64,000 nucleotides of DNA from Burkholderiaceae bacterium 26 (GCA_000955795.1 JYOB01000001.1:62001-126000); one strand, 5' to 3'; positions 18,719-28,167 are shown, counted from the stretch's first letter. The notes: a model not told the origin generated them from the sequence alone. Made by a program: numbers and translations.

Positions 18719-19701
18719 CGGAAACTCCAGCGGAAGCCGATTTCACCGTAGGTGCGGTTGTAGAAGGGGTTGTGGTAGTACTGCGCGCCGATGAGCAGCA
18801 GCAGATCACGCGACACGCGCTCGCGCCACTGGATGGCGTAGCTCATGCTGTTGTAGTCCGCACGCTCGGTGCCGGTGGTCAAGACTTGATAAGCCTCGCG
18901 GGCGTGCTCCACGCGCAGCACGAGCGCGCGCTTTTCGTCGTTGCCAATCGTGGCCGCAACGTATTGGCTCGGGCCGAACACAAGCCCGGGATTGGCCCGG
19001 TTGAAACGCAGGCCGCCTTCCAGCACCACCGACTGGAAATATGCCAGCGAGCTGAGCACCAGCCCCTGGTCATTGCGCACGCTGTCCTGGCCCTGCGCGT
19101 AGTAAGCGCCGATGCCCACCACGAAGCGGCGGTCGGGCCCGAACTTGCGATAGCCCGCCACATCCACACGCCACTTCGAGAACAGCTCGCTGTTGCCCGT
19201 GCCCGCGCCAACCAGGAAGTAGTAATCCTCGGAGATATCGCGCGTGAGCGAGAGTGCGCCGTACTGGCCCGCAAAGCTAAACCGGCTCTGCCGATCCAGC
19301 TCAGCCTGCCAGATGCCATATGAGGTGACCATCGTGCCGCGCAAGGCCACTGCCGTGGCACCGCCAAAGCCGTCGCTCATACGGCCGGTGTCGAGCACGG
19401 CCTCGATGGCGGCGCGCTCGGGCGCGTAGGGTTCCGGCACAGGCTGCGGCACGGTGGGCGCGTTGGCGCCAGGCGTGGGCACGGGGGTTGCAGCCAATGC
19501 CGTGGCGTCTGCCAGCGGTGTGGCGGCCTCCTGTGTAGCCGGCTGTTCCGGCTCCGTTGCTGCGTCTTGCTGTGCTGCCGGCTCAGCCGGTGCCATCGCT
19601 TCGGCCGGTTGCACCGGCTCTGCAGCCTGAGCCCACACCGCTTGCGCAGTCATGCCGCAGATGGCCGCCGCCGCCATCCACGCGATTGGAGTTCGGTTCA
19701 C
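18715..19701 (-). CDS. YaiO-like outer-membrane beta-barrel protein
   Basis: A 328-residue exported protein. The start is a GTG at 19701 preceded by GGGGA; the open frame continues upstream but has no leader. Residues 1-26 form a signal peptide ending AQAVWAQA. A 75-residue Ala/Pro/Glu-rich linker follows, then a C-terminal barrel of alternating strands ending in an aromatic residue pattern (YGEIGFRWSFR), which is typical for insertion by the Bam complex. The barrel resembles the YaiO outer-membrane family often found beside exopolysaccharide genes. It probably forms the outer-membrane exit of the polymer. Confidence 0.8.
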   Translation of the reverse strand: MNRTPIAWMAAAAICGMTAQAVWAQAAEPVQPAEAMAPAEPAAQQDAATEPEQPATQEAATPLADATALAATPVPTPGANAPTVPQPVPEPYAPERAAIEAVLDTGRMSDGFGGATAVALRGTMVTSYGIWQAELDRQSRFSFAGQYGALSLTRDISEDYYFLVGAGTGNSELFSKWRVDVAGYRKFGPDRRFVVGIGAYYAQGQDSVRNDQGLVLSSLAYFQSVVLEGGLRFNRANPGLVFGPSQYVAATIGNDEKRALVLRVEHAREAYQVLTTGTERADYNSMSYAIQWRERVSRDLLLLIGAQYYHNPFYNRTYGEIGFRWSFR

Positions 19702-19787
19702 GCTGGTATTTCCCCGTCTGTTATTGAAGCGGGCGCCGGCCTTTTTTTGATGCGCGGCGGCGGCCCTTTCTGCTTGTTGTCTTGTGC

Positions 19788-21638
19788 TTAGCTGCCGGTG
19801 TTCAACCAGGCTGCAATGGCGAGCTTGTTGCCCGTGCCTGCGACAACGCGCCAGTTGCTCCCTTCCCGGATCACACTCGCTTGACCCATCTCCACACGCG
19901 GCTCGGCATAGCGATCCGCCGGGAACAGCCACGTCAGGTCGTTCAGTGTTTCAGGATTCTCTGCAATCACGCGCACGTCGCCGCGCTCCGATGTCGTGTG
20001 CCACACGGTCTTCTCACGCCGCTCGGCAAACTCGGCCATCTGCGTGATGGTGTGCCAGTGGAAGCGCTTGCGTGCCTCTTCCGCGTCGGCGGCTTCCATC
20101 AGCGCGTCAATGGCGTGCAGGTAGCGCACCGCCCCGGGCGGGTGGAAGTAGATGAGGCGGATCTCGCCGGAGTCCGTGGTGAACTTCACCAGCGAAGTCA
20201 GCCACGCCGCAATCTCCGCTTCCGGAATGTGCGCCATGTCGGCTTCTTCGATAGTCGCGTACTGCCCATACGTCTGGACGGGGAAAGACCAGATGTGCGC
20301 GTCGCGCCGGCCGTTGCGATACGTGCGCGTCGGCCCCTGGCCAATGTTGCCGGTGAAGTAGTAGCCCTTGACGTTGTGCTCATCCAGCCAGCGCGTCGCC
20401 CATTCGGGCTGGTTGCCGGTGGGGGCGGAATACTCGGTCTGCGGCTTGCCCGTCAGTGCCTCAATGGCGTCTGCGTTCTTCTGCAGGTAGGTCTCCATGG
20501 TGGCCTGGTTCTCTTCCGTCACGTTCAGGCCAAACCAGTCGTGAATCCAGCCGCCGTGGCTGCCTACCTCGTGCCCTTGCTTCATCAGGCCATGCACGAC
20601 CTCCGCAAAGGCGGGGTTGTGGGCGAGGTTCACACCCAAGCCATCGCCAAACTGGCGCTGGTCAGGGCCGGCGGTGATGTGGAAGCTGAACGGGCCGCGC
20701 TTGAAGACGCCGTCTTCAATCAGCTTGTCTGTGGCGTCAATACAGATGCGCGCGTCGCAGTGCCAGTTCAGCACGAGGCCACCCACACCTTGCGGCGCCG
20801 GCGACAGGCGCGGCTGTTCCAGCACGTGGCCGGCAAAGTAGCTGAGGAAGCCGTGCATCAGCACGCCATCGGTACGCAGTTTGAGATACGTCAGCGGCAG
20901 GTTGACGAACAAGACGCGGCCTTTGCCCACGGTGCGCTCGCCCGCGATGATCGAGTTGTCTTCGGAGCGCAGCAGCACCTTGCCGGCGTAGTCGCCATGC
21001 GTGCGCAGGGTCGGATACTGCAGCATGTCGTGGCCGTAGCCCGACAGCACCGCGCGCCCTTCCGAGACAATCCAGCGCCCCGGCGGAATATGCAGATCGA
21101 CCATCGCCTCGGGCTGGCCATAGACGGTGGCCTGGCTTGCCATCTTTTCGCGCAGCGTTGAATAGAAACCGTACTGCACGCCGGCCAGCGTGGACATGCG
21201 CGAGGCGCCGTCCTCGTAGAAGCCCTTTTCGTTGAGGATGCCTGCGTCGTACACCTGCATGAGCGCGCCGCCGTCTTGCACGAACTGGCTGATCTGGTTG
21301 ACGAGCGCGGTCGTCATCGACCGGTGCACAGTGTCAGGCAGGATCACTCCGGCAAACACACGCTCGCCATTCAACCCATGGCGCACGAAATCCGACGCCG
21401 ACATGGTGCGCAGGCGCACGCCCTCTTCCAGTGCGGCGTCTTCCCAGGCCTGCACGTAGATGCGGTTGTCTTGCCCGAGGTTGTCGGGCACCACCAGCAC
21501 GATGTCGTCGGTCTGCGGGCGGCCGGGCCCGGCGCTGAGGTTGCGCGCCAGCAGCAGCGCGCACGCCGCAAAGGCGATCAGAATCAACAGGCTGGCCAGG
21601 TGCTTGCGCCAGTTGATGCGCTTGGAAGGTGTGCTCAT
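19788..21638 (-). CDS. Membrane-anchored polysaccharide deacetylase-like protein
   Basis: A 616-residue protein with one N-terminal membrane helix (HLASLLILIAFAACALLLAR) and a large periplasmic part. The first half (residues about 40-260) resembles a glutamine-amidotransferase-like/flavodoxin-type fold. From about residue 280 a NodB-type deacetylase follows, with the metal Asp in NWHCDAR and the metal His pair in HEVGSHGGW (near residue 356). It would remove acetyl groups from an amino-sugar polymer in the periplasm, as PgaB does. The start overlaps the previous stop (ATGA), so translation is coupled. The open frame extends upstream of 21638 but lies within the preceding gene. Confidence 0.85.
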   Translation of the reverse strand: MSTPSKRINWRKHLASLLILIAFAACALLLARNLSAGPGRPQTDDIVLVVPDNLGQDNRIYVQAWEDAALEEGVRLRTMSASDFVRHGLNGERVFAGVILPDTVHRSMTTALVNQISQFVQDGGALMQVYDAGILNEKGFYEDGASRMSTLAGVQYGFYSTLREKMASQATVYGQPEAMVDLHIPPGRWIVSEGRAVLSGYGHDMLQYPTLRTHGDYAGKVLLRSEDNSIIAGERTVGKGRVLFVNLPLTYLKLRTDGVLMHGFLSYFAGHVLEQPRLSPAPQGVGGLVLNWHCDARICIDATDKLIEDGVFKRGPFSFHITAGPDQRQFGDGLGVNLAHNPAFAEVVHGLMKQGHEVGSHGGWIHDWFGLNVTEENQATMETYLQKNADAIEALTGKPQTEYSAPTGNQPEWATRWLDEHNVKGYYFTGNIGQGPTRTYRNGRRDAHIWSFPVQTYGQYATIEEADMAHIPEAEIAAWLTSLVKFTTDSGEIRLIYFHPPGAVRYLHAIDALMEAADAEEARKRFHWHTITQMAEFAERREKTVWHTTSERGDVRVIAENPETLNDLTWLFPADRYAEPRVEMGQASVIREGSNWRVVAGTGNKLAIAAWLNTGS

Positions 21639-22621
21639 TCGGAAACCGCCAGTGCATGCGAGAGCCCGATCAGCGCGCCCTCTTCCATCAAGTTCCAGCG
21701 GCCTGCGGCGCGCCATTGCGGCGCGGCCTGCAGCCACTTCTGCGCGGTCGGCGTATCGCCCAGCGTGTAGGCGGCCCAAGCGATCATGCCCCACGGGAAC
21801 GGGTCTGCCTTGCCCGACAGCCACGCCTGCTCGTAGCGGAACTTCCACACCGCCCATTTGCGCTGCGCGGCGGGGCCGATTTCCAGGTCATGCACCCACG
21901 GATAGACCGGCGCAACCGCCGTCGGGTAAAAGCCATACGGCGTGGGCGGCAGGCTCACGCGTGCGGGCTCCAGCGCGCCGTTCAACTGATAACCGTAAGC
22001 ATGAGCGAGACCGCTCATCATCTGCTTGTGTGACGGCAGCGCAGCCAGCTCCAGCGTGTAGTGCAACGCGGCCTTGGGGTCGGCGCGCAGGCGTTTCAGT
22101 GCTCCAGCCACTTCCACGTTGTCGGCAAAGTAGGCTTCCGGCCGATCGGCAAACGCCTGGAATGTCACGCGCTTCGGATCCCACAGCGTGGCCAGGTGCA
22201 CAAGCGAGAGACTGCAGCTCGCCAGCAGTTGCGGCGGGCCATGCAGGATCTCGTTGACGAGCAGGCACCAGAACACGGCTTGCGAGTCGTCCGCATCGGC
22301 GTGGCCACATGCGGCCCATCCGTCTGTGCCATTGCGGCAAAGGCGTGGGAACGTGCCATTGGGCTGTTGATACGGCAGCAGCCAATTGGCAAGCCCCACG
22401 GCCGGGGCTTGCACGTCGGCACCCAGGCGGTGCGCGACCAGCAGGGCTTCGATGGCAACGTAGGGCTCGACGTAATCGCCCCGGGCGAATACGGTCATGG
22501 CTCCGTCGGGCGTGGTGAAGTCTTCAAACATCGTGGCACCGTGCGCAGCAGCAGCCGACAGCACAAGCCCGACCAGCACGGCAAAGCAGCGGCGAACGCA
22601 AGCGCTCCAGAACGTGACCAT
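21635..22621 (-). CDS. Exported alpha-helical (glycoside-hydrolase-like) protein
   Basis: A 328-residue protein with a signal peptide (FAVLVGLVLSAAAAHGA). The rest is a set of Trp- and Ala-rich helices of alpha/alpha-barrel character (YVEPYVAIEALLVAHRLGA, WAVWKFRYEQAWLSGKAD). That shape is common in polysaccharide lyases and hydrolases and in some structural partners. No catalytic motif could be assigned with confidence. The start at 22621 has AAGGAGG seven bases upstream; the longer reading from 22645 does not. It lies between the bactofilin-like gene and the deacetylase gene in the same operon. Confidence 0.75.
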   Translation of the reverse strand: MVTFWSACVRRCFAVLVGLVLSAAAAHGATMFEDFTTPDGAMTVFARGDYVEPYVAIEALLVAHRLGADVQAPAVGLANWLLPYQQPNGTFPRLCRNGTDGWAACGHADADDSQAVFWCLLVNEILHGPPQLLASCSLSLVHLATLWDPKRVTFQAFADRPEAYFADNVEVAGALKRLRADPKAALHYTLELAALPSHKQMMSGLAHAYGYQLNGALEPARVSLPPTPYGFYPTAVAPVYPWVHDLEIGPAAQRKWAVWKFRYEQAWLSGKADPFPWGMIAWAAYTLGDTPTAQKWLQAAPQWRAAGRWNLMEEGALIGLSHALAVSE

Positions 22622-22631
22622 GCAAGCCTCC

Positions 22632-23675
22632 TTACCCTTCCACACGCGCGAACTCGTGCGCGGTAATCACGCCATGCACGACGCAGCCCGCCGAGACGAA
22701 CAGGCGGTTGCAGACCAGCGTGGTCGGCGCATCAGGGCGGCCGATACGGCAGTTTGGTCCGAGGACGATGTCCTCAAAACCGATCAGCGGGCCCAGTACC
22801 GCACTGCCCGCACCGATCTCAAGATTCTTGCGCGCAGACAGCGTCCCGGCGATGCGTACGCCGTCGCCCGTACGCAGGTGCCCGTGCGTCTTGATACTGC
22901 CTTCGAGCGCAATGCCGCCCGCGACACGGCAGTCGCCGCGCACCACGTAGTCGCAATCGGTTATCTCGCCGGCCGACAGCGTGGCATCGCCATCGAGCAC
23001 GCGGCGCTCGGTTGCGGGTTTCGGCATGCCCGCCGGCTGCGCCGCGTTGCGCACGTCGCCAAACATCACCTCAGTGGCGCCCGCACGCTCGAAGCGTGCC
23101 GGTGCAGCCATCACGATGCGGTCCTCCGCCGTGACACGGCCTTCGACACGCACGTTAGGCCGCAACCGCACATTGCGGCCATGCACCCAGCGCTGCACCA
23201 CCACGTTTTCGCCCAGTTCGATATCGCCTTCAGCCAGGCAGGCACGCAGACGGGTGTCGTGCTCCACCTCGACATCCTGCTCGACGTACAAGTCGGCACG
23301 CACGCGGCTGCGTGGGCCCAACCACGCGTTGCCCCGGAACACGACGATGTGGTTGACCTTGTCCAGCATGCGCACAAGCCCTGATTGCTCGGCAGACGGC
23401 CGGCCGCGCGGGTCGCGCCCCACGCTCAGTTCCGCGCTCACGGGCACCTGGTAGGCGGCGCCCGCAGCGCACATGGCTTCAACATCCACGCCGTACTGCT
23501 CTTGCAGCCGGCGGCGGAAGCTGTTGGCAAAGAAAGTGAGATTGTTCGGCTGGTCACGCCGCATCGGTAGCGGCGCGGAATCGGTGGGGCGCAGCCACTC
23601 CGACAACGCCGGCAGGAACGGCAGCACGAGCAGGCCCGCAACCGCGCCGCTCAGCAGCAGCACGCCTGCGATCAT
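22632..23675 (-). CDS. Membrane-anchored bactofilin-like (polymer-forming) protein
   Basis: A 347-residue protein with an N-terminal membrane helix (MIAGVLLLSGAVAGLLVLPF). From about residue 110 it shows short beta-helical rungs with the spacing typical of bactofilins and hexapeptide proteins (ADLYVEQDVEVEHDTRLRA, DIELGENVVVQRWVHGRNVR). Bactofilins polymerise without nucleotide and can scaffold envelope enzymes. The ATG overlaps the stop of the glycosyltransferase gene (ATGA), so the two products are made together. A scaffold role for the polysaccharide machinery is inferred. Confidence 0.8.
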   Translation of the reverse strand: MIAGVLLLSGAVAGLLVLPFLPALSEWLRPTDSAPLPMRRDQPNNLTFFANSFRRRLQEQYGVDVEAMCAAGAAYQVPVSAELSVGRDPRGRPSAEQSGLVRMLDKVNHIVVFRGNAWLGPRSRVRADLYVEQDVEVEHDTRLRACLAEGDIELGENVVVQRWVHGRNVRLRPNVRVEGRVTAEDRIVMAAPARFERAGATEVMFGDVRNAAQPAGMPKPATERRVLDGDATLSAGEITDCDYVVRGDCRVAGGIALEGSIKTHGHLRTGDGVRIAGTLSARKNLEIGAGSAVLGPLIGFEDIVLGPNCRIGRPDAPTTLVCNRLFVSAGCVVHGVITAHEFARVEG

Positions 23676-24997
23676 GTGCCCTCCGGGCCGGTGCGCACGG
23701 GCACCTCGCCAGCCATGAGGTTGACCACACCCGCGGCTTCCGTGCGGAAGCGCTCGGTCTTGTCCCACACCAGTTCGCGCTTTTTCACGGCGTCGATGAC
23801 TTGCGTCACACCCGCGCGCGCGATCGTCATCATGCTGACAAGGAAGCCGAGCAAGTTCAGCGGCAGCAAGCGGATGCGGTTGCGATGGCCATCGAGGTAG
23901 GTGGCCGCCGCGATCTCGAAGAATGCCGCGTTGGTACCCAGCCCGCCGTAGCACAGCAGCGCCGCCAGAAGAATCCAGCCCGAGACGATCGACTGCGCCG
24001 CCGCATAGAACAGGATGACCGCCACCACCCAGCCGGCCAGCTGCACCATCGGCATGACGAAGATCAGCAGCAGCAATGCGCCGTCCAGGCGTTCAAGCCG
24101 GCTGATGCGGTCATTGGCGAGCAGCTTGCGGATGTTCTGCACCATCACCTGGTTGTGGCCGCGCGACCACCGGCTGATCTGCTTGAGCCGCACGGGCCAG
24201 ACTTCGGGCACCTCTTCGTAGCACTCGGAGCGGTTCTGGTAGACCGTTTTCCAGCCGTGCTGCAGCAGGCGGAACGTCACATCGGTGTCTTCGGCCAGCG
24301 TGTCGATGTTCCAGCCGCCGATATCGTCCAGCGCGCGACGGCGGATGCCGCCCACGGTGCCGCCGTACTGCGGTACCAGGCCCAGGTTCATGCGGGCGGT
24401 CTGGTCGACCTGGTAGCCGCCGGAGCGCTCCAAATCGAGCAGGCGCGTGAGCAGGTTGGCGCCGGCATTCACGGGCACCACTCGGCCCATGATGGCGCCC
24501 ACTTCCGGGTCGAAGAACGGGGCCACGAGTTGTTTGATCAACCCACGCGCCGGCAGGTAATCGGCGTCGAACACGATCATGATCTCGGCGTCGATCAACT
24601 GAGTGGCGTCGCGCAACGCCGCCGCCTTGCCGGGCCGGCCTTCGGTGCGGTGAAAGCGCTGGAAGCGGCCTGGGTTGCGCGCTGCAATCTCGTCGATGAT
24701 CTCGCGCGTGCGGTCCTTCGAGCGGTCATTGACCGGCATGATGGTCAGCTTGTCCTGCGGGTAATCCACCAGCAGCAGCGCGTTGAGGCAATCGGCAATC
24801 ACGCGCTCTTCGTTGTGCGCTGCCACGCAGACCACCACGCTGGGCCACACGCCCTGTTCAATGTCGAGATACGGCTGACGCTGACGGCCGAACAGCCGGT
24901 TCAGCGTGAACAGGTAGTGACGCGCGGTGTAGACGACGAGCAGCGTGATGATGCAGAACGCCAGCACCAGCAGGATATCGATCGCAAGCGTGGACAT
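23672..24997 (-). CDS. Family 2 polysaccharide synthase (glycosyltransferase)
   Basis: A 441-residue inner-membrane processive glycosyltransferase of the NodC/PgaC/BcsA type. It has one N-terminal helix, then the GT2 catalytic domain with DRSKD, the UDP/metal motif FDADYL, the acceptor-site AEDTD and the processivity motif QISRWSRG. Several C-terminal helices (from about residue 300) form the export channel. It is the likely synthase of the operon. The neighbouring wecB points to UDP-GlcNAc or UDP-ManNAc as donor. The start is ATG 24997, 21 bp after the wecB stop. Confidence 0.93.
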   Translation of the reverse strand: MSTLAIDILLVLAFCIITLLVVYTARHYLFTLNRLFGRQRQPYLDIEQGVWPSVVVCVAAHNEERVIADCLNALLLVDYPQDKLTIMPVNDRSKDRTREIIDEIAARNPGRFQRFHRTEGRPGKAAALRDATQLIDAEIMIVFDADYLPARGLIKQLVAPFFDPEVGAIMGRVVPVNAGANLLTRLLDLERSGGYQVDQTARMNLGLVPQYGGTVGGIRRRALDDIGGWNIDTLAEDTDVTFRLLQHGWKTVYQNRSECYEEVPEVWPVRLKQISRWSRGHNQVMVQNIRKLLANDRISRLERLDGALLLLIFVMPMVQLAGWVVAVILFYAAAQSIVSGWILLAALLCYGGLGTNAAFFEIAAATYLDGHRNRIRLLPLNLLGFLVSMMTIARAGVTQVIDAVKKRELVWDKTERFRTEAAGVVNLMAGEVPVRTGPEGT

Positions 24998-25018
24998 GGT
25001 CTTCGTTGCCTTCGGCCG

Positions 25019-26170
25019 TCAGGCCGCTTGAAGTTCTTCGCCCAGAAACTCCTGGACATGCGCACCGCCCAAGGCGGCCACGATGCGCTGCGAGGCGAGC
25101 CCGTCGCCGTATGGGTTCAGGCGTTGCGAGAACGCGCGCCATGCGTCGTCGTTGTCGTACAGGTGGCTGACGGCGCCCACGATGCTGTCCACCTCCGTGC
25201 CGACCAGGCGCACGGTGCCGGCCTGCACGGCCTCCGGGCGCTCCGTCACGTTGCGCATGACGAGCACCGGCTTGCCCAGCGACGGTGCTTCTTCCTGCAC
25301 GCCGCCCGAGTCCGTCAGGATCACGTGGGCACGCTGCATCAGGCGCACGAAGCGGGCGTAATCCAACGGCTCGATCAGGTGCACATTCGGCAGCCCTGCC
25401 AGCGCGGTCTGCACGGGCCCGCGCACGTTCGGGTTCAGATGGATCGGATAGACGATCTGGATGTCGTCGCGGCGCGCCAGTTTGGCCAGCGCCTCGCAAA
25501 TGTTGGCGAATCCCGAACCGAAGTTTTCACGCCGGTGGCCCGTCACCAGCAGCACCTTGCGGTCGTCCTTCAAGAAGGGGAAATGCGCATCCAGCTCGGC
25601 GCGGAAGGTATCGTCCTTCACGATGCGCTGGGTGGTCTGCAGCAGCGCGTCGATCACGGTATTGCCCGTCACCAGGATGCGGCCGCCCAGGTTCTCTGCC
25701 TGCAGGTTGCGGCGCGACGAATCGGTCGGGGCGAACAGCAGATCGGCGCACACGTCGATGGTGCGGCGGTTCATCTCTTCCGGCCACGGTTGGTAAAGGT
25801 CGCCTGTGCGCAGGCCGGCTTCAACGTGGCCGATGGGAATGCGACGGTGGAACGCAGCCATGGCCGACATCATCGCGGTGGTCGTGTCGCCGTGCACCAG
25901 GATGCGGTCGGGGCGCACTGTCTCCAGCACGTCGTCAAACGCTGTGAGCAAGCGGGCACTGAGTCCATTCAGCGTCTGGTTTTGCGTCATCAGCTCCAGG
26001 TCGTATTGCGGCGTGATGTCGAACAGGTCCAGCACCTGCTGCAGCATCTGCTTGTGCTGCCCTGTCACGCAAACGACGGATTCCATGGCCGACTGCTCGG
26101 CCAGTGCCTTGACGAGCGGCGCCATCTTGATCGCTTCGGGCCGTGTGCCGAAGACGGAGAGAATTTTCAT
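25019..26170 (-). CDS. wecB: UDP-N-acetylglucosamine 2-epimerase (non-hydrolysing)
   Basis: A 383-residue WecB/MnaA enzyme that interconverts UDP-GlcNAc and UDP-ManNAc in the cytoplasm. Family motifs are complete: FGTRPEAIKMAPLV at the start, GDTTT, HVEAGLRTG, GHRRENFG, LTDSGGVQEEAPSLGKPVL. The ATG at 26170 gives the canonical MKILSVFGTRPE; upstream in-frame codons to 26200 are not family-like. It is the first gene of the polysaccharide operon and would supply the amino-sugar nucleotide for the synthase. Confidence 0.96.
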   Translation of the reverse strand: MKILSVFGTRPEAIKMAPLVKALAEQSAMESVVCVTGQHKQMLQQVLDLFDITPQYDLELMTQNQTLNGLSARLLTAFDDVLETVRPDRILVHGDTTTAMMSAMAAFHRRIPIGHVEAGLRTGDLYQPWPEEMNRRTIDVCADLLFAPTDSSRRNLQAENLGGRILVTGNTVIDALLQTTQRIVKDDTFRAELDAHFPFLKDDRKVLLVTGHRRENFGSGFANICEALAKLARRDDIQIVYPIHLNPNVRGPVQTALAGLPNVHLIEPLDYARFVRLMQRAHVILTDSGGVQEEAPSLGKPVLVMRNVTERPEAVQAGTVRLVGTEVDSIVGAVSHLYDNDDAWRAFSQRLNPYGDGLASQRIVAALGGAHVQEFLGEELQAA

Positions 26171-26665
26171 AGCCGGATAGAAGACGCACGGCATGCGCAT
26201 CGCAGACGCGCATACAGCACACAGGACTGACGAAGGGAAACGGGTGACGCCTCCTCCGTGCCTCCTTCTTGTTCTTGTGCGACCGTGGGGGCGGGGAAAC
26301 CGGGCGTCGTGCAGGCCGCAATTTTCTCAATGAACACGCCATTGCCGCCACCCCTCGTTTTTTTAAACAGAAAGGCTGACTAGGATTACCCCTTCTTTAG
26401 GGGGTGCCGGACATAACCAGCGCTGGCGGAGAAAACAAGATGAAGGATCGCGTGCGTTGTTGAAACTGTCCGCGGGGCGCGGAGCCGCACTGGCACTTGC
26501 GTTGCAGCCGGTTGATTGCCTGAACGCGAATAATCAGCTGATAAATCGGCGCTTCATGCCCGGTTTGTCTTGAAACCGAAACATACGCAATTGCAACGTG
26601 AATGAAAACACAAAAAGGCCAAATCATTCCCACCCATTAGTGGGGTGTTTGGATTATCGGCTGAC
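26171..26665. promoter_or_regulatory. Promoter/leader region of the polysaccharide operon
   Basis: About 495 bp upstream of wecB with no convincing gene. It is AT-richer than its surroundings from 26320 to 26660. It contains CCCCT-N5-AGGGG at 26389-26403 and a second, less regular dyad (CCCAC-N6-GTGGG, 26629-26644); the two share TTAGnGGGGTG. A long regulated leader would suit an exopolysaccharide operon. Confidence 0.5.
26388..26405. promoter_or_regulatory. Inverted repeat CCCCT-N5-AGGGG upstream of wecB
   Basis: Perfect 5-bp arms CCCCT (26389-26393) and AGGGG (26399-26403), extended imperfectly to ACCCC/GGGGT. It lies about 220 bp upstream of the wecB start. A related element, CCCCT-N1-AGGGG, precedes the cyclic-di-GMP gene at 62902-62912. 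Confidence 0.45.
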
Positions 26666-26698
26666 AAAAAAAAGCGCGGCGTCTTCCAAACGCCGCGC
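26666..26698 (-). terminator. Rho-independent terminator of the MFS gene
   Basis: Read on the minus strand: 9-bp perfect stem GCGCGGCGT/ACGCCGCGC (26674-26698) with a 7-base loop, followed by eight T residues (26673-26666). It lies 30 bp after the MFS stop. Confidence 0.92.
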
Positions 26699-26727
26699 GC
26701 TGTGCACTTTTGGGGGAAGCACAGGAG

Positions 26728-28029
26728 TTAAATCGATTCGAGTTCTCGGCCGCGCGTTTCCGGCAACGTGAGAGCCGCCACGATGAGCAGCCCATAGGCG
26801 CCCGCCGCGAAGATGCCAATGGCATGCCCGAGCGACGAATGCGCACTCACCTGCCCGATCAGGAACGGAAAGCATGCGCCCACCGCCCGGCCCACGTTGT
26901 AGCAAAAGCCCTGACCCGAGCCGCGCACCGCCGTTGGAAACAATTCGGTCAGGAACGCGCCCATGCCGGCAAAGATGCCCGAGGCAAAGAAGCCCAGCGG
27001 CAGGCCGAGCAGCAGCATTGTGCTGTCGGTCACCTCCAGCTGCGTGTAGGCCAGCGCCACCACCATCGAGCCCACAGCAAACAGGATGAAATTGCGCTTG
27101 CGGCCCAGGCGGTCAGTCAGCACCGCGCTGATCAGGTAGCCGATGTACGAACCGATGATCACCACGGCCAGATAGCCGCCGGTGCCCAGCACGGTCAAAT
27201 GGCGCTCGGTTTTCAGGAACGTCGGCAGCCACGTGGTGATGGCGTAGTAGCCGCCTTGCGCGCCGGTGGTCAGCACAGCGGCACGCAGCGTGGTGCTCAA
27301 CAGCCGCGGAGAGAAAATCTCGAAGAAGCTCGTGCGCTCGGCGGCTTGTGACTTCGCTTCCTGAAACACCTCTGGCTCTTTCACCAGCCGGCGCAGGAAG
27401 AACACGAACACGGCAGGCACGATCCCCACGAGGAACAACGCGCGCCATGCGGTCTCAGGGGGCATCACGCTGAAGAACCACGCGTACAGCAATGCCGATG
27501 CGCCCCACCCCAGCGCCCACCCTGCTTGCACCATGCCAACGGCCTTGCCCCGATCCCGCGAGCGAATGGCTTCACCGATCAGCACCGCGCCGGCCGTCCA
27601 CTCGCCGCCAAAGCCGAAGCCCATGAGCGTGCGTGCAATCAGCAGTTGTTCGTAGTTCTGCGCGAGGCCGCACAGGAAAGTGAACACCGCAAACCAGAGG
27701 ATGGTGATCTGCAACGCGCGCACCCGCCCGATTCGATCCGACAGGATGCCAGCCACCCAGCCGCCCGCCGCCGATGCCAGCAACGTGCACGTGCCGATCA
27801 ACCCCGCATCGGCCTTGGAAAGCCCCCACACGCCGATCAACGTGGGGATGACGAAGCTCAGGATCTGCGTGTCCATCGCGTCGAGCGCGTAGCCCACCTT
27901 GCAGCTCCAGAACGTGCGGCGCTCCTGCGTGGAGATCTCTCGGTACCAGCGGAACAAACCGCCGGAATTGGTTGCGGCTGTGGCGTCCGTCCCGGCGGGC
28001 GCTCGCGCAACCGTGGCTTCGGTTGTCAT
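26728..28029 (-). CDS. MFS transporter next to the DUF1445 enzyme
   Basis: A 433-residue, 12-helix major facilitator of the aromatic/organic-acid or sialate/metabolite:H+ symporter type. The loop motif between TM2 and TM3 is present (GILSDRIGRVRAL) and repeated in the second half (LTDRLGRKRNF). An R-box (RTLMGFGFGGEWTAG) is typical of this subfamily. It lies 138 bp downstream of the DUF1445 gene and probably shares its transcript; DUF1445 genes often have such transporters beside them. Substrate is not shown by sequence; an organic or amino acid related to 5-oxoproline/glutamate is a guess from context. A terminator follows. Confidence 0.9.
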   Translation of the reverse strand: MTTEATVARAPAGTDATAATNSGGLFRWYREISTQERRTFWSCKVGYALDAMDTQILSFVIPTLIGVWGLSKADAGLIGTCTLLASAAGGWVAGILSDRIGRVRALQITILWFAVFTFLCGLAQNYEQLLIARTLMGFGFGGEWTAGAVLIGEAIRSRDRGKAVGMVQAGWALGWGASALLYAWFFSVMPPETAWRALFLVGIVPAVFVFFLRRLVKEPEVFQEAKSQAAERTSFFEIFSPRLLSTTLRAAVLTTGAQGGYYAITTWLPTFLKTERHLTVLGTGGYLAVVIIGSYIGYLISAVLTDRLGRKRNFILFAVGSMVVALAYTQLEVTDSTMLLLGLPLGFFASGIFAGMGAFLTELFPTAVRGSGQGFCYNVGRAVGACFPFLIGQVSAHSSLGHAIGIFAAGAYGLLIVAALTLPETRGRELESI

Positions 28030-28167
28030 GGTGTTTCCTCCTTGTTACTGATGCTGTCTCGATGCGTCTATCGCTTATTGCTTGCTATAGGCCAGCGCCT
28101 CTGCGTGCGCCGGCTGGAACCCCGGTACCCGTCCGTCTTTCGCTCTTTCGGTCTTGCGACTGCGCGC

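Noticed and set aside
23801-26230. 809-codon open frame on the plus strand opposite the wecB and glycosyltransferase genes
   Set aside because: His/Arg/Val-rich antisense of strongly conserved genes, with no domain and no ribosome site.
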